From positions 2,409,050 to 2,473,049 of the forward strand of contig VWZF01003190.1 of assembly GCA_013396755.1 (NCBI GenBank): DNA of 64,000 bases, written 5' to 3'. Below the pieces are notes generated by a model that worked only from the letters and a program-made list of their open reading frames with translations, had not been told where the DNA came from and did not search any database. Below, piece by piece: positions 24,601 through 39,600 of this stretch. This DNA comes from Sclerurus mexicanus. Lineage: Eukaryota; Chordata; Aves; Passeriformes; Furnariidae. The position numbers and the translations under genes were made by a program. Positions within the stretch are counted from its first letter, which is position 1; each line of letters begins with the position of its first letter.

Positions 24601-27600
24601 AACCCACAAGCATTCTGATCTATGTCCAGTTTCTTCAATGTCAGGCTTTCTCACTTTATTGCGCTGAAGTGTTCGAATTCCCACCAGGGGGAGATGTTTT
24701 ATTTTTTAGTAACATCTGTCAGGAGCTGGTTGTTGCTTGACACTGATTTACAGAAAGGCTGACACTGAAAAGGGCATTTTAAAATGTCTGAAAAGTAACT
24801 CATGAAATCTTAAGTAATTCAGAAAAAATTTAGTTTACAACTTGTAGTTTGCGCCTTGAAAGCTAAACACATTACTAATGAACATGTAAAGCTTTTAAAG
24901 AACTGTGTGATAAGTCTGTAAAGGTTACATTCCAAGCAATTAATGGGATAATGAGGATGCAAAACAACTCCGAGTTGACACTGGAAGATTAAACAAATAT
25001 ATCTGCACGTACAAAAGCAAATAGGATTCCTCTTATTTGCTTCTGCTTTTGGGTTTTTTTTTCCCAAATAAATTGCTCTTTATAGAACTTAAATGGGAAC
25101 ACTGTTATTAAGGGACATGCAAAACACCAGCCTATATGGAATTTCTGTATAGTTAAATCTTGATGTGGTCTTAAAGTATTAGGTCTTGATTTCTATGGTG
25201 AAATGGGGTTGCTAACATACTAAGTCCTACAATTGTTTTGCTGTATTGATCTATTTGCATGCCTTACTAGAGCAAACAACTAAAAATTAATTAATTTAGG
25301 CAAAGAACTTGTTCTAGTTTTATTCATGCTTAAAATGGATTTACTATTCAAGCTAGACAAAGCAACTGCTAAAACACAGAAAAACTAAAGGGGAATATAT
25401 TTTTGTTTTACTTAAGTATGTCATAAGGCTTGTTTTATGAATATATCAAGTGTAATTTAATATTCCCATCTTAGATTATTTTATTTTAACAGTAATATAA
25501 ACTCCACATACCTTGCATATTGGAATTAAGAGAAGGCTTTGGAGAAGTAGGGGGGGCTGGCTTTGTCGTCTTCATAAATCTGCTCACAGGAGCTAAAAAC
25601 AGATTTTATTCATGTACATACATGCTTGTGCATATGTGTGTATATACATATTATATATTTTTATATATATACACACTAGTTAGCAAACTAACAATGGAAC
25701 ATTTATACAATAAGAATGAATATTAAGTAGGTTCAAGTGGTAGCTTTTTTGTGTGACCTTGAATAAATCAAGTGAATCAGAAAGCAGCTCTTATTTTAAA
25801 AGGAAAACATTATTCAGTGTTCATGCCTTCATGAATAGGTTTGATACTGTCAGTGATGTCAGAGAGCAAAACTACATAGTCTTCTCTGTTTGCTTTTCAC
25901 CTTTGGGCTGTAGTAGTTTCACTCTCCAACTAAATATACTTCAAATACTGAGATTAAAAACAAAATAAAAAAAATACAATCAAAGTCTGTCTTTGCCTAC
26001 TGCAATATCTAAAAATGCTTGTTCTTCTCCTGAGATACTTCAGTAAACAGAGAATTGTAATGCTGTGGCTTCCTTGGATGAGCAGGGAGATCACATGCCT
26101 GGTTGTACAAGGGCTAGACTTGGAAATAGGTGAGTGAGAGAGGCAGAAATTAAACATGTCTTCCAATAAGTTTAAAATAATTTTCCTTGGCCTGGTCATG
26201 AGCCAAACAAGCCAAGTGCCTTTTTACAGCCTGTGTTCTCTTTAATAGCTGCATCTCCACTCTTTGAACCCTAGCAACAGACATTAATTTGATCCACTTT
26301 TTCACTGTTGCTCCTAATAACACAATAATTATAAGCTTAAATGACTAAAACTCACATTTTGTAGGTAGTGACATGCTGCTTTCTGTGGGTTCAATATAGT
26401 TATCGTCATCATTGTCCACTGGTACAATGTAATTATCCTATGAGAAATGCAGGACAAAAATCTACCAGTTAAACCTTCATATCAACAAACTGTTGGGATT
26501 GAAGTCCTGTCAGCAATTTACAACAGTTGCCATTTCACAGTGACTGATATTTCAGACATTTATCACCTTATACAGATGGGATTCCCCAAGACCAAAAACC
26601 CTTGACCAAATAATTCCAGTTCTAGACTGGTGGATGAAAGCCCTCCCTTCCCTTTGGTCCTGGAGTAGTCTTTGACGTTACTGTCTCCCCACTGCCTGCA
26701 GCTTCTTATAGATGATCAGAAATGCCTCTGTGGTCTAGAGAGTCTCCTTGATACTCAAAGTAGGTAGATACCCCCTAGGAATAAGTGTGGTACTCATAGG
26801 TCGTTGTTTGTGATGGAGGAAGTGATTTGTCCCACAGAGGCTATGAAAGAAACCAGGTCATGGCATTTCTATAATCTGTCTTACTGGTCCGGGGTCACTG
26901 GACATTTAAACAGCCAAAACAAGTATATCTGTAAACTTTACCTCATCATCACTACACTCCTTAGGCTTCGGTGGTACTTTTGGTTTTGCAGCAGGAGATG
27001 GCAATGGCAGGGATGGCACACATGGTTTCTTTGGTCTGGACATAGCTGGACTAGGTGTACTTGGGAGAGGTTTGTTGATGGGAGGACTGGTGCGATTGTC
27101 TTTTAACATGGAAGAAAACAACAATTTTAGCAAAAATTACACATCAGTCTCTGCACTGTCTTCTATCATCTGTGCAAATGAGTCTTTACTTGTGGCTGCA
27201 GCTCAAGTCAAAAGGTAGACCTGAGCATAGCTGGTCTTAATGTTGAGACTTGTGTGTAAACTGGTCCTATTTCATTGCTCAAGGTAGCAACCTAGTCCTC
27301 TGTATGAGGCTGCAGAGATTACTTAGACACTGACTGTTCTATGAGCAGCTGTTTCACTCCTTGGGGAAACAAGAAGCTACACAGCTCACACACCTTGTGG
27401 CTGGGTGGTGTAGTCCCTTCATTAGTCTGTCCTGTGCTGCTATGAACTTTGGTGATAGGAAGTGAGAAAGAACATACATGTGAGAAAAACAACTGTTCCA
27501 AAGCACAAAGGGTGGGACTGGAACATAAATTATGCCACGTTCTCTGGGGTGTCACTTTAACAGTTCCCTTTACAAACAATGTACGCATGAAGTGCTGATA

Positions 27601-30600
27601 AACTTCTGTGAGTACATATGTGGTATTTTAGCACTTTGATGAATATTCTGCAACCAGTAAAAGTCTTGTATCATACAAAAATGAAGGCAGGTATTGTGTC
27701 AATGTTTCTTTTCTGCATGTCTCAAATCTTCCTCTAAGTGAAGCTAAATTTCATTCACTTCATTGCAATCTGTCCATGTTTTAAGAGAATTGAAACAGAA
27801 AGAAAAAAAATGCCTTTATACTGGATGGATGTAAGTAAAATCTTGATTCTGTCCATTTTTTCAGGATATATATCATCCTCAGTACCCATCATAAAGGACA
27901 ATATGGAGTGAATATTTGGGCTGCTTTATCCTCTGTTTTATTGCTTTTGGAATAATGACTGGAGAAACAGAGAAGATTAAGAAGTGAGCTGCCTAGTTTT
28001 ATGCGCCTAATCTTTAATATGAATTCCTGCATCATCATATGTGGATTAATCTGGAGCCAAGTTAGTGATCCCTCCCATACCTTTGCTTGAATTTTGTAGT
28101 TAGTAGATACCTATCAAAGTCACTAGGACACATTATATTAAAAGTCTAAACAAAACTACCATCAATACTAGCTTGTTTCATGCTGTAATAATAAAAAACC
28201 CCCATACCCCTGAATGCTTAAGACCTGATTGTCAGAATTAAAAGCAAACTCTTGAGGAAAGGACAGGTTAGTCCATTTGAGGCCACTTCTCTTCTGGTAC
28301 TGATCAATAAGTAATTATCAAGCTGACATAGTCAACTATTCCATAACTACCTGCATATTCACCCCTAGAAATAGGGAATGCACAGGGAATCTTCTTTTTC
28401 TCCTTCTCACTTGGAGGCGGCTCATAGCTATCATCAGGATTCTCTTCACTGGGGACCACATACATCTCAGAGTCAGAGTGGTCATCTGGATTTTCATAAT
28501 CACTGTCCTAGAAAGACAGAACTTCCCATTTCTCATGTCATAACACACTTATGGCTTCATAGCAATGTATAACACAAATATCCTTGCCGGAGTACAATAA
28601 CTAAATTACAACAATCTATCCTTGAAAGGACCTGTTACATTCTCTTTTAGTGCTTCCTCTTTAAACAAACAGGCACTCTCGCCTGCCTCCCCTTCCGCTC
28701 CCCGTCTTCTTGCTGACTCCAAGGAATCCTTTCACCTCAAGAGCTCAGTCTTCAAATTCTGGACCAATAGCTTGTTTCCCTTCACAGGACATTTTCCTTC
28801 TAGTTCCAGCTGGGACTCCAGCTGTGTCTTGTCACTTTCTCTCCCTTTCCTTTTAAAAGGGTAGTCAAGATCCAACTTTGGAAGGAAACTGGTCACTTCA
28901 GGCTGACAGCTGCACCATTACTTTACATGGCTGATGACCATGACTTGCTTCATTCTAGTGATTTCTAAAATCTTAGGAGAAGTCTTTCATTTCTAAGAAG
29001 TAGATTTCCTCTACTCACCCCTCCTACCCTCCCTTCCCCACATAAAAGATCTTACTGGTTTCAGAAATTATTGTTCAGTTTAAGAAGTCCCTCAAATTGA
29101 TGCCATATGCTTACTTATCCAAGAAGCTGACTGTCCATGGCTACCATTGACAGTGCTTCTTAAAGTACTTCTAAGCTGAATGTAAAAAAATTGAGGTACC
29201 TAAAGATCAGTGGCGACTCATGAATAAAGGTGATATAACAAATCAGGTAATATTTCAGTAGTACTAAGTTCAACCACAAGTAGATGATTCAAAACCAAAC
29301 TTCTATTATACCTACAGTAACCTCCAACTACCCCAAATATATACTTACAAAATCATCTGACCATTGTTCCTCTTCATTGTCTGCATGTTCTAAATCAAAC
29401 AAAAGATTATTTAAGGAGATGGAATAGTGAATATAAATGTTTATCTTAGATAGTTTTTTCAATCCATACTTATCATATTCATTTTTAAAAGAGTGGTCAA
29501 AATTTCCTTAACAGTTCAGAGCAACACATCTGGTTTGGACTGAATAGTAAGTTCTTGCTTGCTTTTGACAAATTGTTTCAGGGCTGTTGGAAAAGCATTA
29601 GAAAATGGCAAACTGCACTTTACCCAAAGTGTCCTGCTAATGCATCTCATTTTTAAGTAGGGGTGACAATTTCTAAATAATGGAAATATTGCTGAACTCT
29701 GGGCCCTACACTTTCCTTTTTCTTGGTTAAAGCTCCAAGATAGCACACTAATTACAAGTGTTTATGTTAAACATGAAACATTTATCTGATAACTTCCAAA
29801 CTCTTTTCTCTTTACTTCAATTGTTGCCTTCACAAGATGGCTGTTAACTTGTAAAAATAGCCACGAACTAGTTTGTGGGCAGTGCTGTAGGATAGGCAAG
29901 TAGAGTTCTACCTCTGAGATAATTCATTACATCATTATTACATTAATAGGATTAAGATTTTGCATCTGTGATGATCCATTTTGTCAATTTCTGCCCTATT
30001 TACTTTCACGTTGTAGTTTCTGGCAGGGAGAGACTGGATGCAAATTCTCCTCCATTTTTGACAGCAATCTACATACAGATAAAGACTCATTTTGAAAGAG
30101 TAGTTACTTGCTATTTTTTGCTAGCCTTTCATTTCAGAGGCGTGAACTACCTTCAGAGTTGTGGATAATGGTATCCTGTTCTCTCATTAAAAACAAATTA
30201 TGAGGCAATGTATAACTGAAATACTGTTAGGCATATAGATAAGAAATTTACATAGACATGCAGTTTAAATTTATATTAATAAAGACTTACCCAAAGCATA
30301 ATCCCTTTGTGGTAGACTTGGTGGTGACTTTTTTTTAAGGCTGTAAATGATAATTATTACATTTATGATCTCATAAGTAATATTCACTAGAAGGGAGCAT
30401 TAGCCAGACACATAAAGCTGATAACAAAAGATACCTGCAGCTGAAGAAATACAGATTACCATCACAGATGCTTAGCAAGTAGCTGCAGAAGAATGCTTTG
30501 AAAAGCTAGAAACAGATAAAATATTAAAATATAATCTAAGGTTTTAATTTTTTTCCACTAAGAACACACGTTGAAAGAATAGCTTCCTTGCTCACTCCCC

Positions 30601-33600
30601 TCCTCTTCCTTTCCAGTGCAGAAACCGATAACAAAGGGGGAAGAGATAAATGCACATCTATTGGAAAATGAAAATCGGTTCAGGTTCACAGAGGCTTTGC
30701 TAAGAATCTGGCATAAGAAAGTGGTGTAGCACTCTCCATTTTTATTTTTAGAACTATAATTTTGAGTGCACTTTATTTGCTGACTAATGTTTAAATGTAT
30801 ACCAGATCTTTCAGTGTCAGATTCTGTTTCTACTTACTATTATTTTATGATGTTAGTTCCCTTTTTTGGTAAAAACTGTTATAATAGCATTTTTAATACC
30901 AAGTGAATCAAAAGATAATTTGTAGAAATACTGAGAGGATCCTTATGGCTATACATATTCATATGTGTATGTATGTGCATGTATATATATTTAGCAAGCA
31001 GAAGTACACATGTATGTGATATATGTGTATACACATATATATGTGGGTATTCATGTATACTCCTCCTCGCTAACTTGCAGCTGTCCAAAGAAGACACTGA
31101 ATTACAGTCAGTCGAATTTTTTCATTACCCTGTAGCAAAAGAGAAGAATTTGGGTTTAAGGTCAAGATGGAACGGTGCCCGTGTGACATCACAGGCCAGA
31201 CTGATGACTCCAAAGAGGACAAAAAACAACCCTTTGCTTTTTGTAGCTAGATATAACATTAACACAATCAATGACATTGAAATTACTCTTCAGAGTGACT
31301 TTTGTACATTGTCTGACACCTTCCCTGTAGCACTGATGAGACCCCACTGTGGACCTGAAGCTTTGTCCACTGAATTGATGGCTTCACTCATTCTTCAGTC
31401 AGGTCCTAACAAATTCATTTGCAAAAATGAGCAAGTAATTTTAAAAAAGCATCCACAAATAATTTAAAATGCTTTCTTATTATCTCTGAACAACAGTGAT
31501 GTCTACAAATTTTGCTTTACCACAAGAATTTGTCACTCCGTGTTTAAGTCTTGGGCATGCTGCTCAGGTGTCATTGTTCAGGTACCACTGTAACTCAGAG
31601 TGGAGCTGGCACTAACACATCAAATTTTTCTGTCTGTTTTAAGAAATGCTTTGGTTACTTCTGAGTTGAATTCATGGAATTCTGTTATTCAGATAGTCAC
31701 CAAAATCACTCCATGCACATGCATGATTCAATGAATAAATGGTGCGGGCATTGCTAAATTTCAAAAAAGCCCAACCACCCTCCTGCCTCTACCCCCCTCC
31801 CCAACAAATAAAAAACAATTCTGAGACATTATTTTTGCAATATTAACCTGCTGTGTTAATTACTAACAACATTAATGACAGATAGCTGCCTCCTCTGAAG
31901 TTTTAACTTCCTGCAGCACAATATAACAGTGTTCAAACAGTAAGTTAAAAAGCATTCTCAACAGCCCTGCTCTTATCTTCCTCCAGGTTAGCACAGCCAT
32001 GTTAGAAAGAAAAACCCAGGGCCACTGCCAGGGCACATCTCAGGTCTCAGGGAGGGCAGACCAGGATCTACTGATGCCCTTTGCAACGTATCTATCATGA
32101 GTTGCTCAGAAATGGTGGAGACTTGGAAAATAATGCAACTGAGGCAACAGTAAGAGGCTGTCTGGGTCATGGTGTCAAGTATGTGGCTTAAGCAACATTA
32201 CACATTTCTAAGCTGTTAAGCAGAAGGCTTCCACACTTTGTCCCAGGCCCCACAAATCCTGGCAGTGGCCCTGACAGAAAATGTAAATACGTTATAACGA
32301 AAGCATATGAAGTACAGAACAGAGATCTGTGTCTAAGCAGCCTATCATGCTATTGTGCAGCTATGAAATAGCATACCGATCCCAAGTATCTTTCCCAGTT
32401 TTGCAAATTAAGGCCACTTGTTCATTTTGGAACCTGAATATCAATAGAAGAAAAGAAATTATGTTTCTGTCACAGAGCTGAAACAGTTCATGGCCACATC
32501 TATATTTGCTAGAATCTCGTCAAATATGTTATTTATTCTAAAATTCAAGTCCACTTAAAAAGTAATTCTCACTGTGTTTACTGAATGCCACATCTGTAAT
32601 CCAGGCTCTTTTGAAGTCAGCTGGAGCTTTGCTTTACAGGAGCCCGAACTTTACCCACAGTGCAAACCACAAGACAAGCTCAAAATGCCTAGGTGTGGTT
32701 ACGTAGCTATTTCAGATTCTGATGTCATTATCCACACAAATGCTGCAGAATGGCAATTGACTTTGTCCTGTTCTCTTGAAGTTAATGAGAAAGGACTGAA
32801 AGAATCAAATGCCATCTAACTTAGCATACATATTTAAGTGTATTTAATCTTACTATATACATTTTAGCTTCAACAAATAACCAAACAGCATTTGAGACAT
32901 TTCATGCAATGGGATATAGATGCCTCTCACACAAGAACAGAATGCATAGTAGAGAAATTTATAACAACTTAAAAGAGAATGAGCTATTCCATTTTCAAAC
33001 AATGTATTCCAAGATTGCCCCCCTATAGCATACTGAGTATGATCCAACAAAACAGTTAGGCACGTGCTTAAGTTTTCTCACATAGGTGGTCCTGTAGGAA
33101 CTGCAAATATTAATTACATGCTTTAGAATTTGCAGCACATTTTTATTTTCCTAAACTAAATGGGGAATTTTTAAATAAACTGCAGCAGAGGTTTTGGTGC
33201 TTTAATCTAGCAACACTTATTTATACAGGCTACACCCAGAAAAGTAACCAAACATATGTAGTAGTAGCACTTTCTGTGTAGCACTTGATTCTCCCACAGT
33301 TGCATTTCCCCACTAGTGTTTCTGCTCACTCCCCCAGCATTTAAGATGTGCCTGAAAACTCAGTGTTTTCAAAAATCCTTCACTTTTTCTATTGTTAAGT
33401 CTGCATAAAGTCCACTCCCTTCTTAGGGACTATTTAAACTTAATTTTTTACAAAAATCTTTACAAAAAGTTCTTACAAAAATTATACTGATATTATTGCT
33501 TAGTTGAGTATTTATAGTACATATTAGTTTTAAGTGCACTAGATCATCACACTCGTGATTAAAAGTGATTAACTTTGCCAGAAACATTTTCAGAGTTCCA

Positions 33601-36600
33601 AAAGGTGTGATTCAGCTGACAGATAAACTTTTCCTGAACTGTGTTCTCATGACCTAGTGGAATAGTTTCTTATAAATTTGGAAGTATGTGGCAATTGTAC
33701 AAGATAAAATTAATCTGAAACATTTCACACAAATGTGTGAAACGCTTTCACACATTTTCTTTACAATGTGCTATGACAGTGGACTGGCATCTAGCTGTGA
33801 TTTATTTTTCTTCACTTTGATGAAATATTTTTATATTAATAAAAATCCTGACACTCAAAACATTCTATTCAGCTACACAGTGACTTTCATGTTTCTTCAG
33901 AATAACTGTTAAAGTTAGGTATGATATTTTTTGCTGTTTGCTTTTTCTAAGTGTGGTACATCTTGATTTTAGTACCTCTCTCATTGGTTCATAGAACACT
34001 GCTTTTCCTACCAAGAGTTGGATCATGGATGTCTTCTAGTTGCAGCTATGCGGGTTGAAGAGGTATTTCATAACACAGTGACCATTTTTCTGCCTGAAGT
34101 TACTGTGTAAGTTATAAATGGTATAGAAAATGAACAAGACAAATCTGAAGTAGACTTACTCAACTAAAAATCTGGGGAAAACGTCTTCATTTTTAGGTCA
34201 TATAGCAAATGTGATTTCAAGAAATGGATGTATTTGGATTGTGTGCTGTCAGACATAACTACAAGTGTATGATTTCTGATGGCAGTGCAAAGGGAGTTTT
34301 GATAGGATGTGATATTGCAACAAGGTGAGTAAACTGACTTTCTAGTTTCTTATTCAACACAGCAGGTCAGCACCTACCAAAACTTCAGGCCGAAGTCCTG
34401 ACTTTGCTGTACATTCAGTATGACTTTTAGCACCGGCTTCAGTGGAGCTAAGGTTGCACAGAACAAAGCCTAGAGGCTTAAAGCTTACAATTCACAGAGG
34501 AGTGCGATGTCTTTAGAGTGTTTCAAGCATAGGCAACCATCCTGCAGCACGAAATCTATTTCTCTACTCCCCTGTTCTGTATTACCAAGGATGTGAATAT
34601 GAAAGAAATGCCCCCAGCTCCCATTGTTTATACAATGTTGGCTATGCCCATTGCTTCTACACCTGAGGAAAAAATCCCCTTTGACACCGTGATCTGCCCA
34701 GCTGCTGGGCCTCCAGTGCTGTAAAGTTTTGTAAGTGATTAAGGGCAAGCAGGTGACTGCTGTCCTGCAATGGCCAATATTTTTACTGCCAGAAAATTTC
34801 GAGTCAGGATGGGGAGCAAACAGGAACTTTTCAGTAATGAAGAAACAACCTATCAATTTCTTTCCTGCTCCCACCACTGCTCAGGCTGCTTTCCACACAC
34901 CTTTAAGACACACATGAATGGTAGAGGAATCCCTCCGTGCCTGCACTCCAGATGAACCAAAATGGAGGGCAAGTCTCGATGCAAGAACTTTTCTTACATA
35001 AAGCCAAGTAAAAAAAAAAATTCTGGCTTCAGTTGTGTTTAGATCCTTAACGCTTAATAAAACAATTCTGTAACTGAAATGGAAGTAACGGTCAACTGAC
35101 ATTTTTTAGAAAAAGCATCTAAAAAAGAAAAATCAAACAAGTAGTCCTTAAAGGGCACATTGAAAGGATTACAGCCAGTTCTAATTCTGTAAAGCTTGGC
35201 ACCTCTTGTACATAGCCTTATCACTGTTGTCAACTCGTGCTTTTATTGCAACTCATTATGTGCTGAGTTCAAGACTTAAGTTCCGGAGTCATATGCAAAT
35301 ATAAGAAATTCCTTCTTCAGTTTTTTAAAAAACTAAATTTCTGATCTTGATAATTGCAGAAGAGAATAATATGACTCAGATGAAGCACAGTAGCATCAGA
35401 AAGAACACTGTATGTATAATTTTTACTTTTTATATCTCAATTTGTATTCTTACAGCTGGAAGAGCTGAAATGTGAGCTTTGTGCTGCAGTCATACATTAA
35501 GAGAGTTTTTATAAACGTGCTCTTTTTTATAGTTTTTTAGTTTTTTATTTTAATCTTGAGTGAATCAAAGAATTGCAGTTTTATATCAGCAACTTGTATC
35601 TGACATTTAGCAATGGTACTTCTGACCTTCCCAGCTTCCACTACATTTAATTCTTGTTATTTCTCCCTTGTCTTTTCTCCCCCTCTAGGAAGGAAACACA
35701 GTCAGAGCAATACTGATTAACAGCAAAATTCACACTCAGGCAACTATGGGAGACAGTTTGCAGCCTCAAATTATAAACTTGAGATGCTTCTGTTGTTTTT
35801 GCCATCTACTTTCCTCTGTCAGGCTTTTGAACTGGACCCACTGCAACATTATTAATTACACAAACTATTACTGCGAAGTAGGAAGTCACCCTTTACTAAA
35901 AAGCAGCAGCAGCAACAACAAACCCTCCTCACCCTCCTCTCCTTCCAAACCCACCAAAAACCTTTAGACAGCCTACCAGCTCTTCCCTGGGAGCAGGTCC
36001 TAGGTGAAACTATGAGGTTTTTGCAGATGGGTCTCTGAACACAGTGGTCTACTTACATATACACTGTGTTAAAAACAAACCCACACAAATGAAATTAAAG
36101 ACCTGAGTAGTTGAAAGAGGGTAGTTTTAATGGAAAATCTCCTTTTGCACTTGTATGGAAATAACAAGTGCATATACCAAGTGACTGTGATTTACTGCAA
36201 GTTGTAGCAGTGTTAGAGTGAAAGAGGATGAGTAAAGGAAAAAATTAGCTCAAGAATCTATCAGGTGTTTTACCATCAGAGCCTGCTCAAGGTCAGAAAC
36301 ACAGCTGTGAAAATGAGACCGAAAAGCAGGGCTTGCAGCCTAAGGTTACTCCTGCCTGGGGAACAGGAGAGCCAGGTGATAGCTGCTGCTTCTAGAGGTG
36401 TATCCCACTCCTCTGCCAGGGACAGCAGCTGCCCCACAAACACCAGCCCTGCCTGGGGCCAGAGCTGAGCCAGCCTGGCTTTGCAGAGCTCTTGCACAGC
36501 CAAACCAGGCTGAGCCCTATTGCTTCTCTCAAGGGCCTACTGATTGCTTCATGTAGACCGAGTATGAGCTCTGGCCTTTTCTTTAAGTGAGCCATCGTGC

Positions 36601-39600
36601 TCACTCTGAGAACTATTTTCAACAATGCCTTTTATGTACAAGAGTTGTATTTCTAGAATTTAATATGGTCATCCTGGAAACACTGCAAGTTCTGTGTACT
36701 AATTAACTTTTCAAAGTACTTAGTACTTTTGTTGCCAATGACCCATGTAAAGAAAGACGTCTGAATGAGAAAATCACATCCAAATAGAAGTCCTTTGCAA
36801 ATGAGCTATTGCATTAAGAAAGTGTGCTAAATAGCTAATTGGTTTAAATAGATGTTTGACTGGAAACAGTGAATAGTGTATTCATTTGACAAGGATGCAG
36901 AATTACTGGAATTTCTTTCCATGTATAAATGCACATGAATATTTTATGATACTCTCATGCACATGACATCAATATGCATTCTGCACAGCACTTCTTACTG
37001 GAAAAAGGAAGTGGATAATAATGCTGGAATTTGTTTTATGAGACTCAACACAGGAGGACTTAACATTTTTATAGGAATTTTAACTATGATGTCTGACCAG
37101 TTGGTTCAAGGTGGAGCTCAAATTAAACTTAATTGCAGCAGGTAGCCTGAACAGTTGCCTAAGAAGAAAGGCAACACATGCAAACAAGTGATGACCATTC
37201 CCAAAGAACATTCAAGAAAAGTCCATTTCACTGTTTTTTCAGGGCTACAAACACAACCTGCCGCTGGAGTCCAATACTTAAACTGTGATAGTGTTAATAC
37301 TGATGACAATTCTGCATGTCACAGTCTGAACTGGAACTCTTCACGTACACTGAAGTACATCCCTCTAGAATAACACAGTCCCACCACTAAAGTATGTTAC
37401 AATGTGAGCTTCCCCAAAGTGATAAAACTAGGGATTGACATTTCAAACTTACTTTTTGAACTTGTTTATTATCCCACTTTCATTTTTCTTGATGTCATGC
37501 ACCATCTTTTGAAGCTTCCTGGAAGATATTAAACAAAGCCAGCATTAAAATTACCAAGTGGTTGAACATCCATTTATACAAATTAAGAAAAAGATGTTTA
37601 ATACATCTTCAGTTGCTAAATCATTTGTGCATGAATTTTTCCTCCATTTTTAACAGAGCCCTTCAGCATTATTTGTGTTATCCTTTATACAATTAAATGC
37701 AGTTTAAACAATCAATTTAATAGTGAGTGCATCAGGAAGAAACATAATTGACTAAATTAATAGTTTAGAATATTTCAGTATTAATTTTGTCCAGGACCGT
37801 CTTTAAGAACACTGCACAGCTATAATGGCAATGCCCTCTGATTTCTGACCTTACATGGGACATTTTACCTCATGTTCATAGTGTTTGCAGTTACAATGGC
37901 AGGGGGAAACCAATACATTCCTGGGCTCAGGCCATTTGAGAAATCTTCCCTACTTCCTCTCTGATGCACAATCAGGGTACCAATAGACTCTTGGACACTT
38001 TGCTTACAAAGAGAAGCATGAGCATCAAAATACTCTTTCTTCTTTTTAAAGTTTTCTTTAAACTTGAAACCTTATTATTCAGAAGGTTGAGTAATACACA
38101 GAGCTTCACTATAAAGAGACAAGTTCCAGCTTCATCACTAGAAATAAAAACTTTCCCCTGAAAATTAAAATAATTTTTTCAAAGGAAATTGGAATTAGAT
38201 GAGAATTAGCTAATCAAAATCTGGAAGTAACTTCACTAATGTGATTGTCTGCAGTCCTTGGTTCGGGCTGAGCAGACACGTAGCCACTTAAGGCATCAGG
38301 TAGCAGTTGAAGATTAGGTTTATGCTGGAAAGGGTCTTACTACCTCTGCTACTGATTTTAGAGCAATTGTATTAGTGATAATTAATCCCATTTTATGAGA
38401 CTTGCTTAAAAAGAACAGTTAAATAACTGAGTACTTCTAATTTTTTGGAAAACTGAATAATGAAGCTTGACTTTGTTCTTAATAATGTATTAACAGAAAA
38501 GAAAAAGCTGATCCTTACACTGTCAGCTGAAATTGAAGGATAATCCACATTTTAACAGCCCTATAATACAATAACATGGTATATCCTGCTCTGACAAGCT
38601 ATATCATGAGTCTGATACTCGAAGAGTATTCCTAGAGCCTAAATCTTTACCCAAATTTACTTCAAAAGCCATTCAACCTATTATTTCTAAGTTCTTAACT
38701 CATAAAAAAATATAGTGCAAATAACAAATAATTCACAAACACATCTTTAACTTTTACTGAAAACTCAAACTATTAATTTACAGCAAAATGATACAATGTT
38801 ACCTGCTGATGTAAAGAAATAAATTACTTATAGGTGTGAAAAACCTATAAAAACCACAGCAAAATATTTCATTATTTCTGACAACAATGCACTGCACCTA
38901 TAAGAGAAGCTTGGATTATTATCTAAACTAAACATAACAATAAATCTGGGGTGAAAAGCTCAGATGAACTTCTGTTTTTCTGTGGTATTTGCTGGGTTTT
39001 TTTCCAAACAGATTCAGCTTCTGGTTATGCTTGAAACATCCCAAATAGCCATTTTCCCATTTTCTGCAGTTTACTGTTTCTGTGTTGTGCCCCAGCTGGC
39101 ACCTGGCAGTGTCTATAAATTTAAAGTAATGACGAATGAAAAGACTGAGAGGAGATTTAAATGGTTTAGTTCTAGTTTGGGGGGAACGGTTGTCTGCAAG
39201 TGTTTGTGTTTCTTTCAGAAAGGCTTGCCAGACTTCAATTATGCATACATGGAAGCATCAGTTACATTTCTTCCTGAGTTTGTTATTCACTGGAGATAGG
39301 ACTCAAATATCAACAACAAAAAAATCAAATTGTAGATTTATATCTGAATATTGCTTATTGCTCAGTGCTGACACGAATATATATTTACATTAGCAAAATT
39401 ATGGCTTTATTTTGAAAAAACATGGGTTTTTTTCACCTTACTGTTTTTATTCTGAATTATCATTTTGCCGCTAACAATATCTACACACACACACACACAC
39501 ACACATAAATAAAACCTACCCCAAAACTACTGTCCACAAGTACCCAGAATGGTTTGCTTTTCATTTGATCATATTTAAGTGAATTGATTAGAATATCATG

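Larger units (their letters stand above)
22404..29348 (-). other. BLNK introns 4-11
   Basis: Introns of 307 bp to about 1.3 kb separating exons 4 to 12. Features seen are an unresolved base at 24411 and an alternating TA/CA-rich patch at about 25618-25680. No additional exon or RNA gene was recognised. Confidence 0.55.
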
